Source of the DNA: CAINVV01 sp038323575
GTDB lineage: Bacteria > Bacteroidota > Bacteroidia > Bacteroidales > Prolixibacteraceae
Assembly: GCA_038323575.1 (NCBI GenBank)
Contig: JBBQHB010000009.1
Location: 18,731-82,730 of the forward strand
Length of the DNA: 64,000 nt
Reading direction: 5' to 3'
Shown here: piece after piece, positions 32,449 to 40,899 of the stretch
Numbering within the stretch: position 1 is the first letter of the stretch
Layout: the number at the start of each line of letters is the position of its first letter
Made by a program: the position numbers and the translations under genes
The notes under the pieces: model-generated
What the model was told of the DNA's origin: nothing
The model's database searches: none
The model's input: the letters and a program-made list of their open reading frames with translations, nothing else

Positions 32449-34632
32449 ATGGAAGATAATTCAGGATTAAACAACAAGAATATGAACAAATACAAAGAAT
32501 TTGAAGCAAAGATTTTTGAATGGTTATACGGGAAACATAAAGCAGATCCAACCTTTACATTTTCCATGCGAATGAGAGCCAACAAAGGTTCTGAAACTAA
32601 TTTTTTTATTGGAACAGAAAAATCAAATTATTTTGGTACAACATTTTGGAATGTACCAGTTGGTTTTCCCGGCTCGGCATCCGATCTGATCGATTTGATC
32701 TTCAGACCAACCGAAAATGGATATTCTTATTTCGTACTGTTTCATCAAACAAAAAACCCTCCGGATAATCAAAATAAGTACGCTTTGGACTTTATCCGAC
32801 AAGTCAAGCCAACTATAAAATCCATTTTTAAAAACTTCCATGAAAGTGAGCCGAAAGTCAGAATGGAGTCCTTCAATTTTGGTCCGGCGGGAGAGTTTAA
32901 TTCTATTGATAATTTATTAACAGATGTGGAAGCAGTAATATTGAAATTTATTCAGGTTGTAGATGCCGAGCTTGACAAGTACAAAACAATAAATCCAGAC
33001 TTTATCGCTCATCGTTTTAGCGAAAAAGAGTTTAATTCAATGTTGGAAAAACTCCGGCTACGTAGGGCTAAATATAAATTTGACGAACCTGAAATTCTGC
33101 CGTTGGTTACCAAAGAAAAAGTTGAACCAGAATCCAATAAGCTTCTAAACCAAATCCTTTTCGGCCCTCCGGGAACCGGAAAGACATACAATACGATCAA
33201 CAATGCACTGAAGATAATAAATGAAAAAGAGGAAAAGAACTTAGATTGGGATAATCGAAAGTTGGTGAAAGCTCAGTTTGATAAAAGGATAAGCGAAGGA
33301 CGAATCCAGTTCACGACCTTTCATCAAAGTATGAGTTATGAAGATTTCATTGAAGGAATCAAACCGATAGAGCCGGAAAAAGATGGTGATCCCGTTATTT
33401 ACCGTAATGAATATGGTTTGTTTCGGAACCTTTGCGTGGAAGCATCCTTCGCCATTGCACAGTTGGGAGAGACCAAAACCACAGAAGAAGTTTTGGATTT
33501 CTCGATCATGTATGACAGGTATGCTGATGCAGTCCAGGAGAAAATATTAAATGGACAACAAGTTGAGCTGGAGACCAAATCAGGCGGTTCCGTTCTGGTA
33601 GAGAGCATTTCCCAGCAAGGTAATTTTATTATCAAACACCATGAAGGGACAAGGACTTATACGGTTTCAAAAGCCAGATTAACCAAACTTCAATCAGCAA
33701 TAAAACACCTCGATGAAGTAAATAATATCAATGATCAATTCAGGTCAATTATCGGTGGCAGCAATTCATCAGCCTACTGGTCAGTATTAAACGCAATAAA
33801 AAAAGAAAGGCAGACAAAAATAGTATTCAAAGAAACCAGAACCTATACTCAGGAAGACAAAAAGGAAGTGGTATTATCCCTGTCAAAATCAGATTACAAA
33901 AACAAGAATGCGAAACCATTTGTACTGATTATCGACGAAATCAACCGTGGCAATGTTTCCCAGATATTTGGGGAGTTGATAACGCTGATTGAGGAAGACA
34001 AGCGATTGGGCAATGATGAATCCCTGGAGGTAATCCTTCCCTACAGTAAAGAGAAATTTGGTGTTCCGCCAAATCTGTACATTATCGGGACCATGAACAC
34101 TGCCGACCGCAGCGTGGAAGCCATCGACACTGCACTGCGGAGGAGGTTCAGTTTTGAAGAGATGATGCCGAGGTATGATCTGGAAGAGTTAGAATATGAT
34201 TTTGCAGGCAGCAAGGGGAAAGTGATCCTCCAAACCATCAACAAGCGAATAGAGAAACTGCTGGACAAGGATCATCAAATCGGGCATTCCTATTTCATTA
34301 AAAAGGAGGGCGAAGATGCCGGGGAAAAATTGTTGACCTCTTTTTATAAAAGCATCATTCCTTTGTTGCAGGAATATTTTTTCGGAGATTTCGGAAAAAT
34401 TGGGTTGATTTTGGGCAATGGTTTTGTCAGGAGGAAGGAATGGAACAAAGATTCAGACTCTTTTGCGGAGTTTGATGCAGAGAGCGCTGCTGATTTTGAG
34501 GACAAAGATGTATTTGAAATCATTGATTACAGGAAACCTGGTGCGGATCATTCAATCAAGGTGAAAAACATTTTGCTTACATTGGATTTTCAAAAAGCGG
34601 TTCAATTGTTAATGAGACAAGAAATTGGGTAA
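32449..34632 (+). CDS. mcrB: McrB-like AAA+ GTPase/ATPase of a modification-dependent restriction system
   Basis: It encodes 727 residues. The N-terminal ~215 residues are a specificity/DNA-binding region that I do not recognise beyond general McrB N-domain character. The AAA+ core has Walker A GPPGTGKT (239-246), a long insertion (about residues 330-470), the Walker B region LIIDEINRGNVSQIFGEL, and the sensor/arginine segment GTMNTADRSVEAIDTALRRR. McrB proteins form ring assemblies that translocate DNA and activate the McrC nuclease at methylated or otherwise modified sites. Its stop overlaps the mcrC start by 8 bases. Confidence 0.9.
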   Translation: MEDNSGLNNKNMNKYKEFEAKIFEWLYGKHKADPTFTFSMRMRANKGSETNFFIGTEKSNYFGTTFWNVPVGFPGSASDLIDLIFRPTENGYSYFVLFHQTKNPPDNQNKYALDFIRQVKPTIKSIFKNFHESEPKVRMESFNFGPAGEFNSIDNLLTDVEAVILKFIQVVDAELDKYKTINPDFIAHRFSEKEFNSMLEKLRLRRAKYKFDEPEILPLVTKEKVEPESNKLLNQILFGPPGTGKTYNTINNALKIINEKEEKNLDWDNRKLVKAQFDKRISEGRIQFTTFHQSMSYEDFIEGIKPIEPEKDGDPVIYRNEYGLFRNLCVEASFAIAQLGETKTTEEVLDFSIMYDRYADAVQEKILNGQQVELETKSGGSVLVESISQQGNFIIKHHEGTRTYTVSKARLTKLQSAIKHLDEVNNINDQFRSIIGGSNSSAYWSVLNAIKKERQTKIVFKETRTYTQEDKKEVVLSLSKSDYKNKNAKPFVLIIDEINRGNVSQIFGELITLIEEDKRLGNDESLEVILPYSKEKFGVPPNLYIIGTMNTADRSVEAIDTALRRRFSFEEMMPRYDLEELEYDFAGSKGKVILQTINKRIEKLLDKDHQIGHSYFIKKEGEDAGEKLLTSFYKSIIPLLQEYFFGDFGKIGLILGNGFVRRKEWNKDSDSFAEFDAESAADFEDKDVFEIIDYRKPGADHSIKVKNILLTLDFQKAVQLLMRQEIG

Positions 34633-35920
34633 TCCAAAAAATCATATTACCGTTTTTGAGCATGAGACGCTTCGCCACGACAAAGGCGAAAAGCGGATTA
34701 CCATTGATCAGTTCAAAGCATTGCAGAAATACTATGGCGAAGGAATCCCTTATTATTCTTTGTGTTACAACGGGGTTCAATTCAACGAATATGTCGGCGC
34801 CATCCAGGTAGGCGATACCCTGATCGAGGTTTTACCAAAGGCTGATAAAAGTCCGCATGGTAAAGCAGAAGAACATAAATGGCGCGATATATTGATTGGT
34901 ATGATGCGGGCAGTCGGTAGTTTTGACATCAAATCACCGGGCTATAGCAATCTGAAAATAAAACCAAATACGATTCTCGACCTTTATTTTGAGCTGTTTA
35001 TCAGGGAGGTGGAATACCTGCTGCACAACGGTCTGGTCAAAAAGTACAGAAAGGTTGAAGGCAATGTAACAACTTTAAAAGGCAGTTTACAGTTTGGAAA
35101 GCATATTCAGCAAAACCTGACCCACCAGGAACGGTTTTTCGTCAGGCACACGACTTATGATCCGGAACACCAACTTCATTTTATACTTTTCAAGACCATT
35201 CGGTTGATAGAGAAGATCAATACCAATGTCGCCCTGCAAAGTCGGATAGGCGCCCTTTTGCTGAATTTCCCGGAGATGCCCGATTTGAAAGTGACTGTAG
35301 CAGTATTCGACCGAATTACCTACAACCGGAAGTCGCAATCCTATAAAAAATCAATCGAAATAGCCCGGTTGCTGTTGTTGCATTATCATCCCGATGTGAG
35401 CAAAGGTAGGAACCACGTGTTGGCGCTGATGTTTGACATGAATAAACTTTGGGAACAATTTGTCTATGTGAGTTTGCGTAAACACAAAGAGGCTGGAACA
35501 ACGATCACTACCCAGACCTCCAGATATTTTTGGAAACCGGAAACAGGTAGCCGATCGAAGATAAGGCCTGACATCGTTTTGAATAAAGACCGGGATAATT
35601 GTGTTGTCCTTGATACGAAATGGAAGAACCTGAACGGATTGAATCCTTCGCCGGAAGATTTGCGACAGATGTTTGTTTATCATGAATATTATGTTGCAAA
35701 AAGAGTAGCTTTGGTATATCCCGGCAATACAAACCAAGAAACAAAAGGGAGTTTTTGTCAGGTAAAAAATGATAGCTGTCAAAAAGAATGCAGTGTTGTA
35801 TTAATTTCCATTCCTGGCGAATCAGCGCAAAATAGAAGCATTGTGAGAACCTGGCAGCAAGAATTGGGCATCAGATTTAAAGATTGGTTAAATATTCCGG
35901 TAGATGAAATAGCAACATGA
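34625..35920 (+). CDS. mcrC: McrC-like PD-(D/E)XK nuclease subunit
   Basis: It encodes 431 residues. The N-terminal ~150 residues contain the McrB-contact region of the family (VGAIQVGDTLIEVLPKAD). The C-terminal nuclease domain has KIRPDIVLNK (Asp316) and VVLDTKWKN (Asp330-x-Lys332) as the catalytic set. The only usable start in the frame is a TTG at 34625, because the frame closes a few codons upstream. The start sits inside the last codons of mcrB, so coupling by reinitiation is likely. The stop overlaps the ATG of the next gene (ATGA). Confidence 0.88.
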   Translation: MGNPKNHITVFEHETLRHDKGEKRITIDQFKALQKYYGEGIPYYSLCYNGVQFNEYVGAIQVGDTLIEVLPKADKSPHGKAEEHKWRDILIGMMRAVGSFDIKSPGYSNLKIKPNTILDLYFELFIREVEYLLHNGLVKKYRKVEGNVTTLKGSLQFGKHIQQNLTHQERFFVRHTTYDPEHQLHFILFKTIRLIEKINTNVALQSRIGALLLNFPEMPDLKVTVAVFDRITYNRKSQSYKKSIEIARLLLLHYHPDVSKGRNHVLALMFDMNKLWEQFVYVSLRKHKEAGTTITTQTSRYFWKPETGSRSKIRPDIVLNKDRDNCVVLDTKWKNLNGLNPSPEDLRQMFVYHEYYVAKRVALVYPGNTNQETKGSFCQVKNDSCQKECSVVLISIPGESAQNRSIVRTWQQELGIRFKDWLNIPVDEIAT

Positions 35921-37929
35921 CCAGACCTGAAGCAGAAAAACAATTGCAGCGACTATTTGGCTTTAAGCATTTTTATGACTTGCAGTGGCAAGTGGTAGAA
36001 AAGCTGTTTGCGGGCAAAAGAGTACTGTTTATTGAGAAAACGGGATTTGGTAAGTCTTTGTGTTTCCAGTTTCCTGCCACTCAACTGCAAGGGGTAACCA
36101 TTGTATTCTCTCCGTTAATCGCGTTAATGAGAGACCAGGTCCGAAGCATGCTGGAGAAAGATATTAGGGCCGCTGCCATCAACTCCAACCAGGAAGATGA
36201 AGAAAATGCTGCCATTATTGTAAAAGCACAGAAAAACGAGCTGGATATTCTCTACATCGCTCCGGAAAGGATGGAGAATGCGGCATGGATCAGCGCTGCG
36301 AGGGAGATGAAAATTGCCATGGTGGTCATTGATGAAGCCCATTGCATTTCCATGTGGAGCCAGAGTTTCCGGCCTAATTACCGAAGGATTGTTAATCTGG
36401 TAAGACTATTGCCAAAAAACTTTCCTGTCCTGGCGACTACAGCCACTGCCACACCGAGGGTACAGGCCGATATCATTGAACAGGTTGGTTCTGATTTAAT
36501 CCCCGTTCGCGGAGAGTTATTGCGATCGAACATCAGGTTGTTTGTGGTAACAGTTCAAAGTGAAGATGAGAAATTTTTCTGGCTTGCAGAATATTTGCCC
36601 CGAATGGCAAAAACCGGCATCATCTATACCGGCACACAGGCCAACACCGATATATTTTCCAACTGGCTTCAATATCTAAAGTTCACTTCTGCTGCCTACA
36701 GCGGTCGGTTGGATGCTGAATCCAGAAAGCGTGTAGAATCAGATTTCATTCAAAACAAATACGATTGTGTTGTTTCGACCAATGCGTTGGGAATGGGTAT
36801 CGATAAACCCGACATCCGTTTTATCATCCACACCCAGATACCGCAATCACCCATTCATTACTATCAGGAGATTGGCCGGTCGGGTCGCGATGGCCGGGAG
36901 GCTTTTGCTATTTTGTTGTACAATCCTGCTGAAGACCAGGAATTACCGCGTAGTTTCATCGATGGCAGTAAACCTGCAATAGCAATGTATGAAAAGGTAA
37001 TTGCAGTAACTAAAAAAGCATTGTTAGGCAGAAATGACATTATCAAGGCAACCAATCTCAAGCAAACACAGGTAAGTGTAATTCTGGCGGACTTGATTGA
37101 CAGGGGAATTATTAATGAACAGCAGACTGCCTGCAAAAAGTATTTCTATAATCCTGATGCACCTGTGTTAGACTTTTCTACTTTTGAAACATTGCGTAAT
37201 GCACAAAATCTGGAGCTGGAAAAGATGCTCGAATATACAGCTATTAAAAGTTGCCGGATGCAGTATTTGTGCAATTATCTTGGAGATGAAAAGGAAACCG
37301 CCTGCGGTGTTTGTGATAATGATAAACATCAAAATCTAGATGTTAAAGTTACTGAAGAGTACAAACAAAAGTTGCAGGAATTTCGTGAAACATTCTTCCC
37401 GGTATTGGAAGTGGAGGCACAAAAGAGTAAAATAGTGAATGGTGTAGCAGCTTCTTACTATGGAGTATCCAACGTTGGCGCCGCACTGAGACATTCCAAA
37501 TATGAAGGTGGTGGGGATTTTCCCGATTGGTTGCTTCGGTTAACCTTGAAGGCCTTCAGAAAATACTACGGCAATAAAAATTTTGATTTAATCGTGTATG
37601 TGCCTCCAACAGAATCAGGCGATTTGGTGAAGAATTTTGCAGTTAAGATTTCAACGGTTCTAAAATTTCCAATTTCTCATAATTTGATAAAGAGATCAAC
37701 CACGTCTCCACAAAAGGTTCTTCACAGTGGAATTTCTAAAAAGGAGAATATTCACGGAAAATTCTCCTTTGAAAATCCGGACGAAATAGCAGGCAAAAGT
37801 ATCCTGCTAATTGATGACATCTTTGATAGTGGATGCACGATCAAAGAAATTGGACAATACCTGACAACCATTGGTGCAACGGTGATTGCCCCGCTTGTTA
37901 TTGCCAGAACTGTTGGTGGGGATATATGA
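35917..37929 (+). CDS. RecQ-like DNA helicase with C-terminal phosphoribosyltransferase domain
   Basis: It encodes 670 residues. The superfamily 2 helicase core has Walker A TGFGKS (42-47), DEAHCISMWSQSFRPNY (DEAH box plus RecQ aromatic loop) and motif VI QEIGRSGRDG. A RecQ-type zinc site follows, with cysteines in KSCRMQYLCNYLG and TACGVCD. No HRDC domain is seen. From about residue 530 onward it becomes a ComF-like phosphoribosyltransferase fold with the PRPP loop LLIDDIFDSGCT (630-641) and an upstream LIVYVPPTESG strand. The ATG overlaps the mcrC stop, and the DprA-like gene follows after 10 bases. Housekeeping RecQ lacks this PRTase, so this is an accessory protein; a defence role is inferred from its neighbours. 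Confidence 0.87.
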   Translation: MTRPEAEKQLQRLFGFKHFYDLQWQVVEKLFAGKRVLFIEKTGFGKSLCFQFPATQLQGVTIVFSPLIALMRDQVRSMLEKDIRAAAINSNQEDEENAAIIVKAQKNELDILYIAPERMENAAWISAAREMKIAMVVIDEAHCISMWSQSFRPNYRRIVNLVRLLPKNFPVLATTATATPRVQADIIEQVGSDLIPVRGELLRSNIRLFVVTVQSEDEKFFWLAEYLPRMAKTGIIYTGTQANTDIFSNWLQYLKFTSAAYSGRLDAESRKRVESDFIQNKYDCVVSTNALGMGIDKPDIRFIIHTQIPQSPIHYYQEIGRSGRDGREAFAILLYNPAEDQELPRSFIDGSKPAIAMYEKVIAVTKKALLGRNDIIKATNLKQTQVSVILADLIDRGIINEQQTACKKYFYNPDAPVLDFSTFETLRNAQNLELEKMLEYTAIKSCRMQYLCNYLGDEKETACGVCDNDKHQNLDVKVTEEYKQKLQEFRETFFPVLEVEAQKSKIVNGVAASYYGVSNVGAALRHSKYEGGGDFPDWLLRLTLKAFRKYYGNKNFDLIVYVPPTESGDLVKNFAVKISTVLKFPISHNLIKRSTTSPQKVLHSGISKKENIHGKFSFENPDEIAGKSILLIDDIFDSGCTIKEIGQYLTTIGATVIAPLVIARTVGGDI

Positions 37930-37939
37930 AAAGAAAAAA

Positions 37940-39112
37940 ATGAACGATTACATTGAAAAAACGTACTGGATAGCGATTGCCCATCTGCCGCGATGGCAGA
38001 CAGAGCGAATCAACCGCTTAATTGTTCAGGTGGTGCATGATAGCAAAATGTCATGGGCCGATTTTTTTGAACTGGATAAAAAAGGATGGAGAGAAATATT
38101 TGCCTTCAATGAAAAGGAGTTGGCAGATTTGGAATATGCAAAAAATGATATGCCCCGTCTTGCTTTCATTGCCGAACAGTTGCAAAATGAGGGCTTTCAC
38201 ATTATACCGATTAATTCGCCGGATTATCCTGTAGTCTTAAAAGAAAACCTGAAGGTGAAAAGCAGTCCTCCGGTTTTATACATTAAAGGTAGAAAGGGTT
38301 TGTTACACGAAGATGCCGTTGCCATAGTTGGTTCACGTAAGGCCGGGGATAAGGCTTTGAAGTTTACGGATCATGTTGCAGGGAAGAGTGTTAAAGAATT
38401 TAAGGTTGTTGTCAGCGGCTTTGCAAAAGGTGTAGATAAGCAAGCTTTAGACAGTACGATTGAAGCAAACGGGAAAAGCATAATCGTTTTACCGCAGGGG
38501 ATATTAACTTTCCAATCCGGTTTTAAAAAATACTACGAACCGATTGTCAACGGCGATGTGCTTATTTTAAGTACGTTCTTTCCAAAGGCAGGGTGGGATG
38601 TTGGTTTGGCCATGGCAAGGAATGCCTACATCTATGGTTTGGCTAAGGAAATCTATGTGGCTGAGTCGGATGACAAAGGTGGAACCTGGGAAGGGGCCAT
38701 GGATGGTTTAAAAAGGCATAGAAAGATATATGTAAGGGTTCCCGGGGCCTTAGAAAAGAATGCAAACCTCAAATTAATTGAATTTGGCGCAATTCCTGTG
38801 GATATGGAGGGCCGTATTGTCGAGTTGAACAGCCTGGCAGTCAAGGATCTTTTTGAGACAAAAGCAGATCATAAGGTGCATGAACCTACGACGGATTTTA
38901 TTAGTGGAAAGTGGAACGTAGAGAAAGATATACTTGATTTACTGAAAAAAGGTAGTTATTCAAATAGGGAAATATTATTAGCGCTTAGGCTTGATTGGGA
39001 CAGCCGAAAACTGACCAACTTTTTGAAGAAGAACCCGAATGTTAAAAATAATTCAGAAAAGCCTGTTAAATACACATTGAGTGATTTAATTACTCCTTCA
39101 TTATTTGAATAA
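37940..39112 (+). CDS. DprA-like Rossmann-fold protein (accessory, defence-associated)
   Basis: The product is 390 residues from the ATG at 37940; a longer frame uses an unlikely TTG at 37886 inside the helicase gene. The DprA/Smf Rossmann core has AIVGSRKAGD (around 129-138), VVVSGFAKGVDKQAL and SIIVLPQGI, then MARNAYIYGLA in place of the usual RNRIIAGLS. A winged-helix-like C-terminal domain follows (DILDLLKKGSYSNREILLAL). The His normally seen after SGxAxGID is missing. Housekeeping DprA loads RecA on single-stranded DNA; divergent DprA proteins such as ShosA act as antitoxins to PRTase toxins. Its place beside a PRTase-bearing helicase makes that comparison attractive. Confidence 0.82.
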   Translation: MNDYIEKTYWIAIAHLPRWQTERINRLIVQVVHDSKMSWADFFELDKKGWREIFAFNEKELADLEYAKNDMPRLAFIAEQLQNEGFHIIPINSPDYPVVLKENLKVKSSPPVLYIKGRKGLLHEDAVAIVGSRKAGDKALKFTDHVAGKSVKEFKVVVSGFAKGVDKQALDSTIEANGKSIIVLPQGILTFQSGFKKYYEPIVNGDVLILSTFFPKAGWDVGLAMARNAYIYGLAKEIYVAESDDKGGTWEGAMDGLKRHRKIYVRVPGALEKNANLKLIEFGAIPVDMEGRIVELNSLAVKDLFETKADHKVHEPTTDFISGKWNVEKDILDLLKKGSYSNREILLALRLDWDSRKLTNFLKKNPNVKNNSEKPVKYTLSDLITPSLFE

Positions 39113-39116
39113 TTAT

Positions 39117-39254
39117 GTGAACAAGACACTTTTTGAAATTTTACCTTACCCTACCTATAACCCGGACGACATTGATTTGCGGACTAATTTAGTTTATGAA
39201 CATTTAAAACATCAATATTTTGGAGGTGGAATGAGTATTTATGGAACTTATTAA
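39117..39254 (+). other. short open frame after the DprA-like gene, probable gene remnant
   Basis: From a GTG 4 bases after the DprA-like stop, 45 codons read as protein-like sequence (LFEILPYPTYNPDDIDLRT, NLVYEHLKHQYFGGG). I do not recognise it firmly. It could be a remnant of a restriction or helicase subunit that once closed this island, or a small real gene. Low confidence. Confidence 0.3.
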
Positions 39255-39321
39255 CCAACTTACGGACGCTGCCGGATATTTAACAACGTTCATGCAGTTA
39301 ACCGTTTGAAATAAAAGGATT

Positions 39322-40899
39322 ATGACCGAAACAAAATATTTTAATTACGGTGAAGATCATTTGACCACAGGACTCGCACTCCGGATTGCGTCCGGTGAAG
39401 TCACTGGCCGGATCAGTCACAAGGCAGCCGAAGTGATTGAGCAGAGCCGGAGACGGGTGGAGGAGATTGTAGCCGATCACCAGAGTGTTTATGGTATCAA
39501 TACCGGCTTTGGACCGTTGTGTACCACCATCATTTCTGAAAAGGACACCAAAACCCTCCAATACAACATCCTGAAGAGTCACAGTGTAGGTGTAGGCGAT
39601 CCGATTTCACCCGAAATTTCCAAACTGATGATGATCCTGAAGGTGCATGCACTTTCGATGGGCTATTCGGGCATCGCGATGAGTACCCTTGAGCGGATTA
39701 TCTGGCATATTAACCAAAACATTATACCTGTCGTTCCTTCACAGGGATCAGTCGGGGCATCAGGCGATCTGGCTCCCTTGTCGCACCTCTTTCTGCCGCT
39801 GATCGGATTGGGAGAAGTTTATCTGGAGGGTCAGAAGGTGGAGGCCGGACAGGTGCTTCAAAAGTTCGGGCTGGCTCCCGTCGAACTCGGCGCCAAAGAG
39901 GGACTTGCGCTGATCAACGGAACCCAGTTTATTGCGGCTCACGCAGTCAAAGTGGTGGAAAGGTTGCAAAACTGCCTCGACAATGCCGACCTGATTGCTG
40001 CCATGAACCTTGAAGCAATGCTCGGTTCGGTCAGGACATTCACAGAAGAGCTCCACCTGCTGCGTGCCTACCGCGGAACGATCTACGTGGCAGAACGGAT
40101 GCGCACCCTGCTGGCAGACTCTGAAATGGTGCAGTCGCATAAAAACTGCACAAGGGTTCAGGATCCGTATTCGCTACGCTGTATTCCGCAGGTACACGGC
40201 GCTTCACGCAACGCCTTCCTGCATTTGAAAGAGCTTCTTCACATTGAATTAAATTCGGTTACGGATAATCCGATCCTGTTGAGGGACGGCAGTTCTGTCT
40301 CCGGCGGAAATTTTCACGGTCAGCCACTGGCCATGCCCCTCGACTATGCCGCAGTTGCTGCATCTGAGCTGGGCAATATCGCCGACCGCCGGATCTACCT
40401 CTCTTTGCATGATACCATCCCGGGCCTGCCCAAATTGCTGATGCGCGAAACCGGACTGAACTCGGGTTTTATGATCCCGCAATATACCACGGCAGCATTG
40501 GTGAGCGAAAATAAATCGCTTTGTTTTCCCGCCTCCGCGGATAGTATCCCAACTTCCCTGGGACAGGAGGACCATGTCAGCATGGGATCAATCAGTGCCC
40601 GTAAGTGTTTGATGATCATTGAAAACCTTGAAAAAATCCAGGGAATTGAATTGTTCTGTGCGGCCCAGGGTTTTGATTTCAGGAAACCGTTGAAATCAGG
40701 CGTGATCCTGGATGCCTGCCATGCTTTGGTACGTGAAAGCATACCGTTTGCCGAAGCAGACCATGTGATGTCGGAAGAGATGAACAAAGCCATCACCATG
40801 GTAAAAAACAAATCTCTGGTTAAATGTTCCGGGGAAGCAGCTTCCGGGTACGGAATTATACTTAAAAATGAACACGATGAATTTTTCGGAATTTATTGA
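39322..40899 (+). CDS. hutH: histidine ammonia-lyase
   Basis: It deaminates L-histidine to trans-urocanate, the first step of histidine degradation. The 525-residue product carries the MIO-forming Ala-Ser-Gly at residues 146-148 within GSVGASGDLAPLSH, the conserved YGINTGFG near residue 57, and QDPYSLRCIPQVHG further on. The length is slightly above the usual ~510. The start ATG follows AAAGGATT. It is the first gene of a hutH-hutU-hutI-ftcD cluster; its 3' end overlaps the hutU start by 32 bases. Confidence 0.95.
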   Translation: MTETKYFNYGEDHLTTGLALRIASGEVTGRISHKAAEVIEQSRRRVEEIVADHQSVYGINTGFGPLCTTIISEKDTKTLQYNILKSHSVGVGDPISPEISKLMMILKVHALSMGYSGIAMSTLERIIWHINQNIIPVVPSQGSVGASGDLAPLSHLFLPLIGLGEVYLEGQKVEAGQVLQKFGLAPVELGAKEGLALINGTQFIAAHAVKVVERLQNCLDNADLIAAMNLEAMLGSVRTFTEELHLLRAYRGTIYVAERMRTLLADSEMVQSHKNCTRVQDPYSLRCIPQVHGASRNAFLHLKELLHIELNSVTDNPILLRDGSSVSGGNFHGQPLAMPLDYAAVAASELGNIADRRIYLSLHDTIPGLPKLLMRETGLNSGFMIPQYTTAALVSENKSLCFPASADSIPTSLGQEDHVSMGSISARKCLMIIENLEKIQGIELFCAAQGFDFRKPLKSGVILDACHALVRESIPFAEADHVMSEEMNKAITMVKNKSLVKCSGEAASGYGIILKNEHDEFFGIY

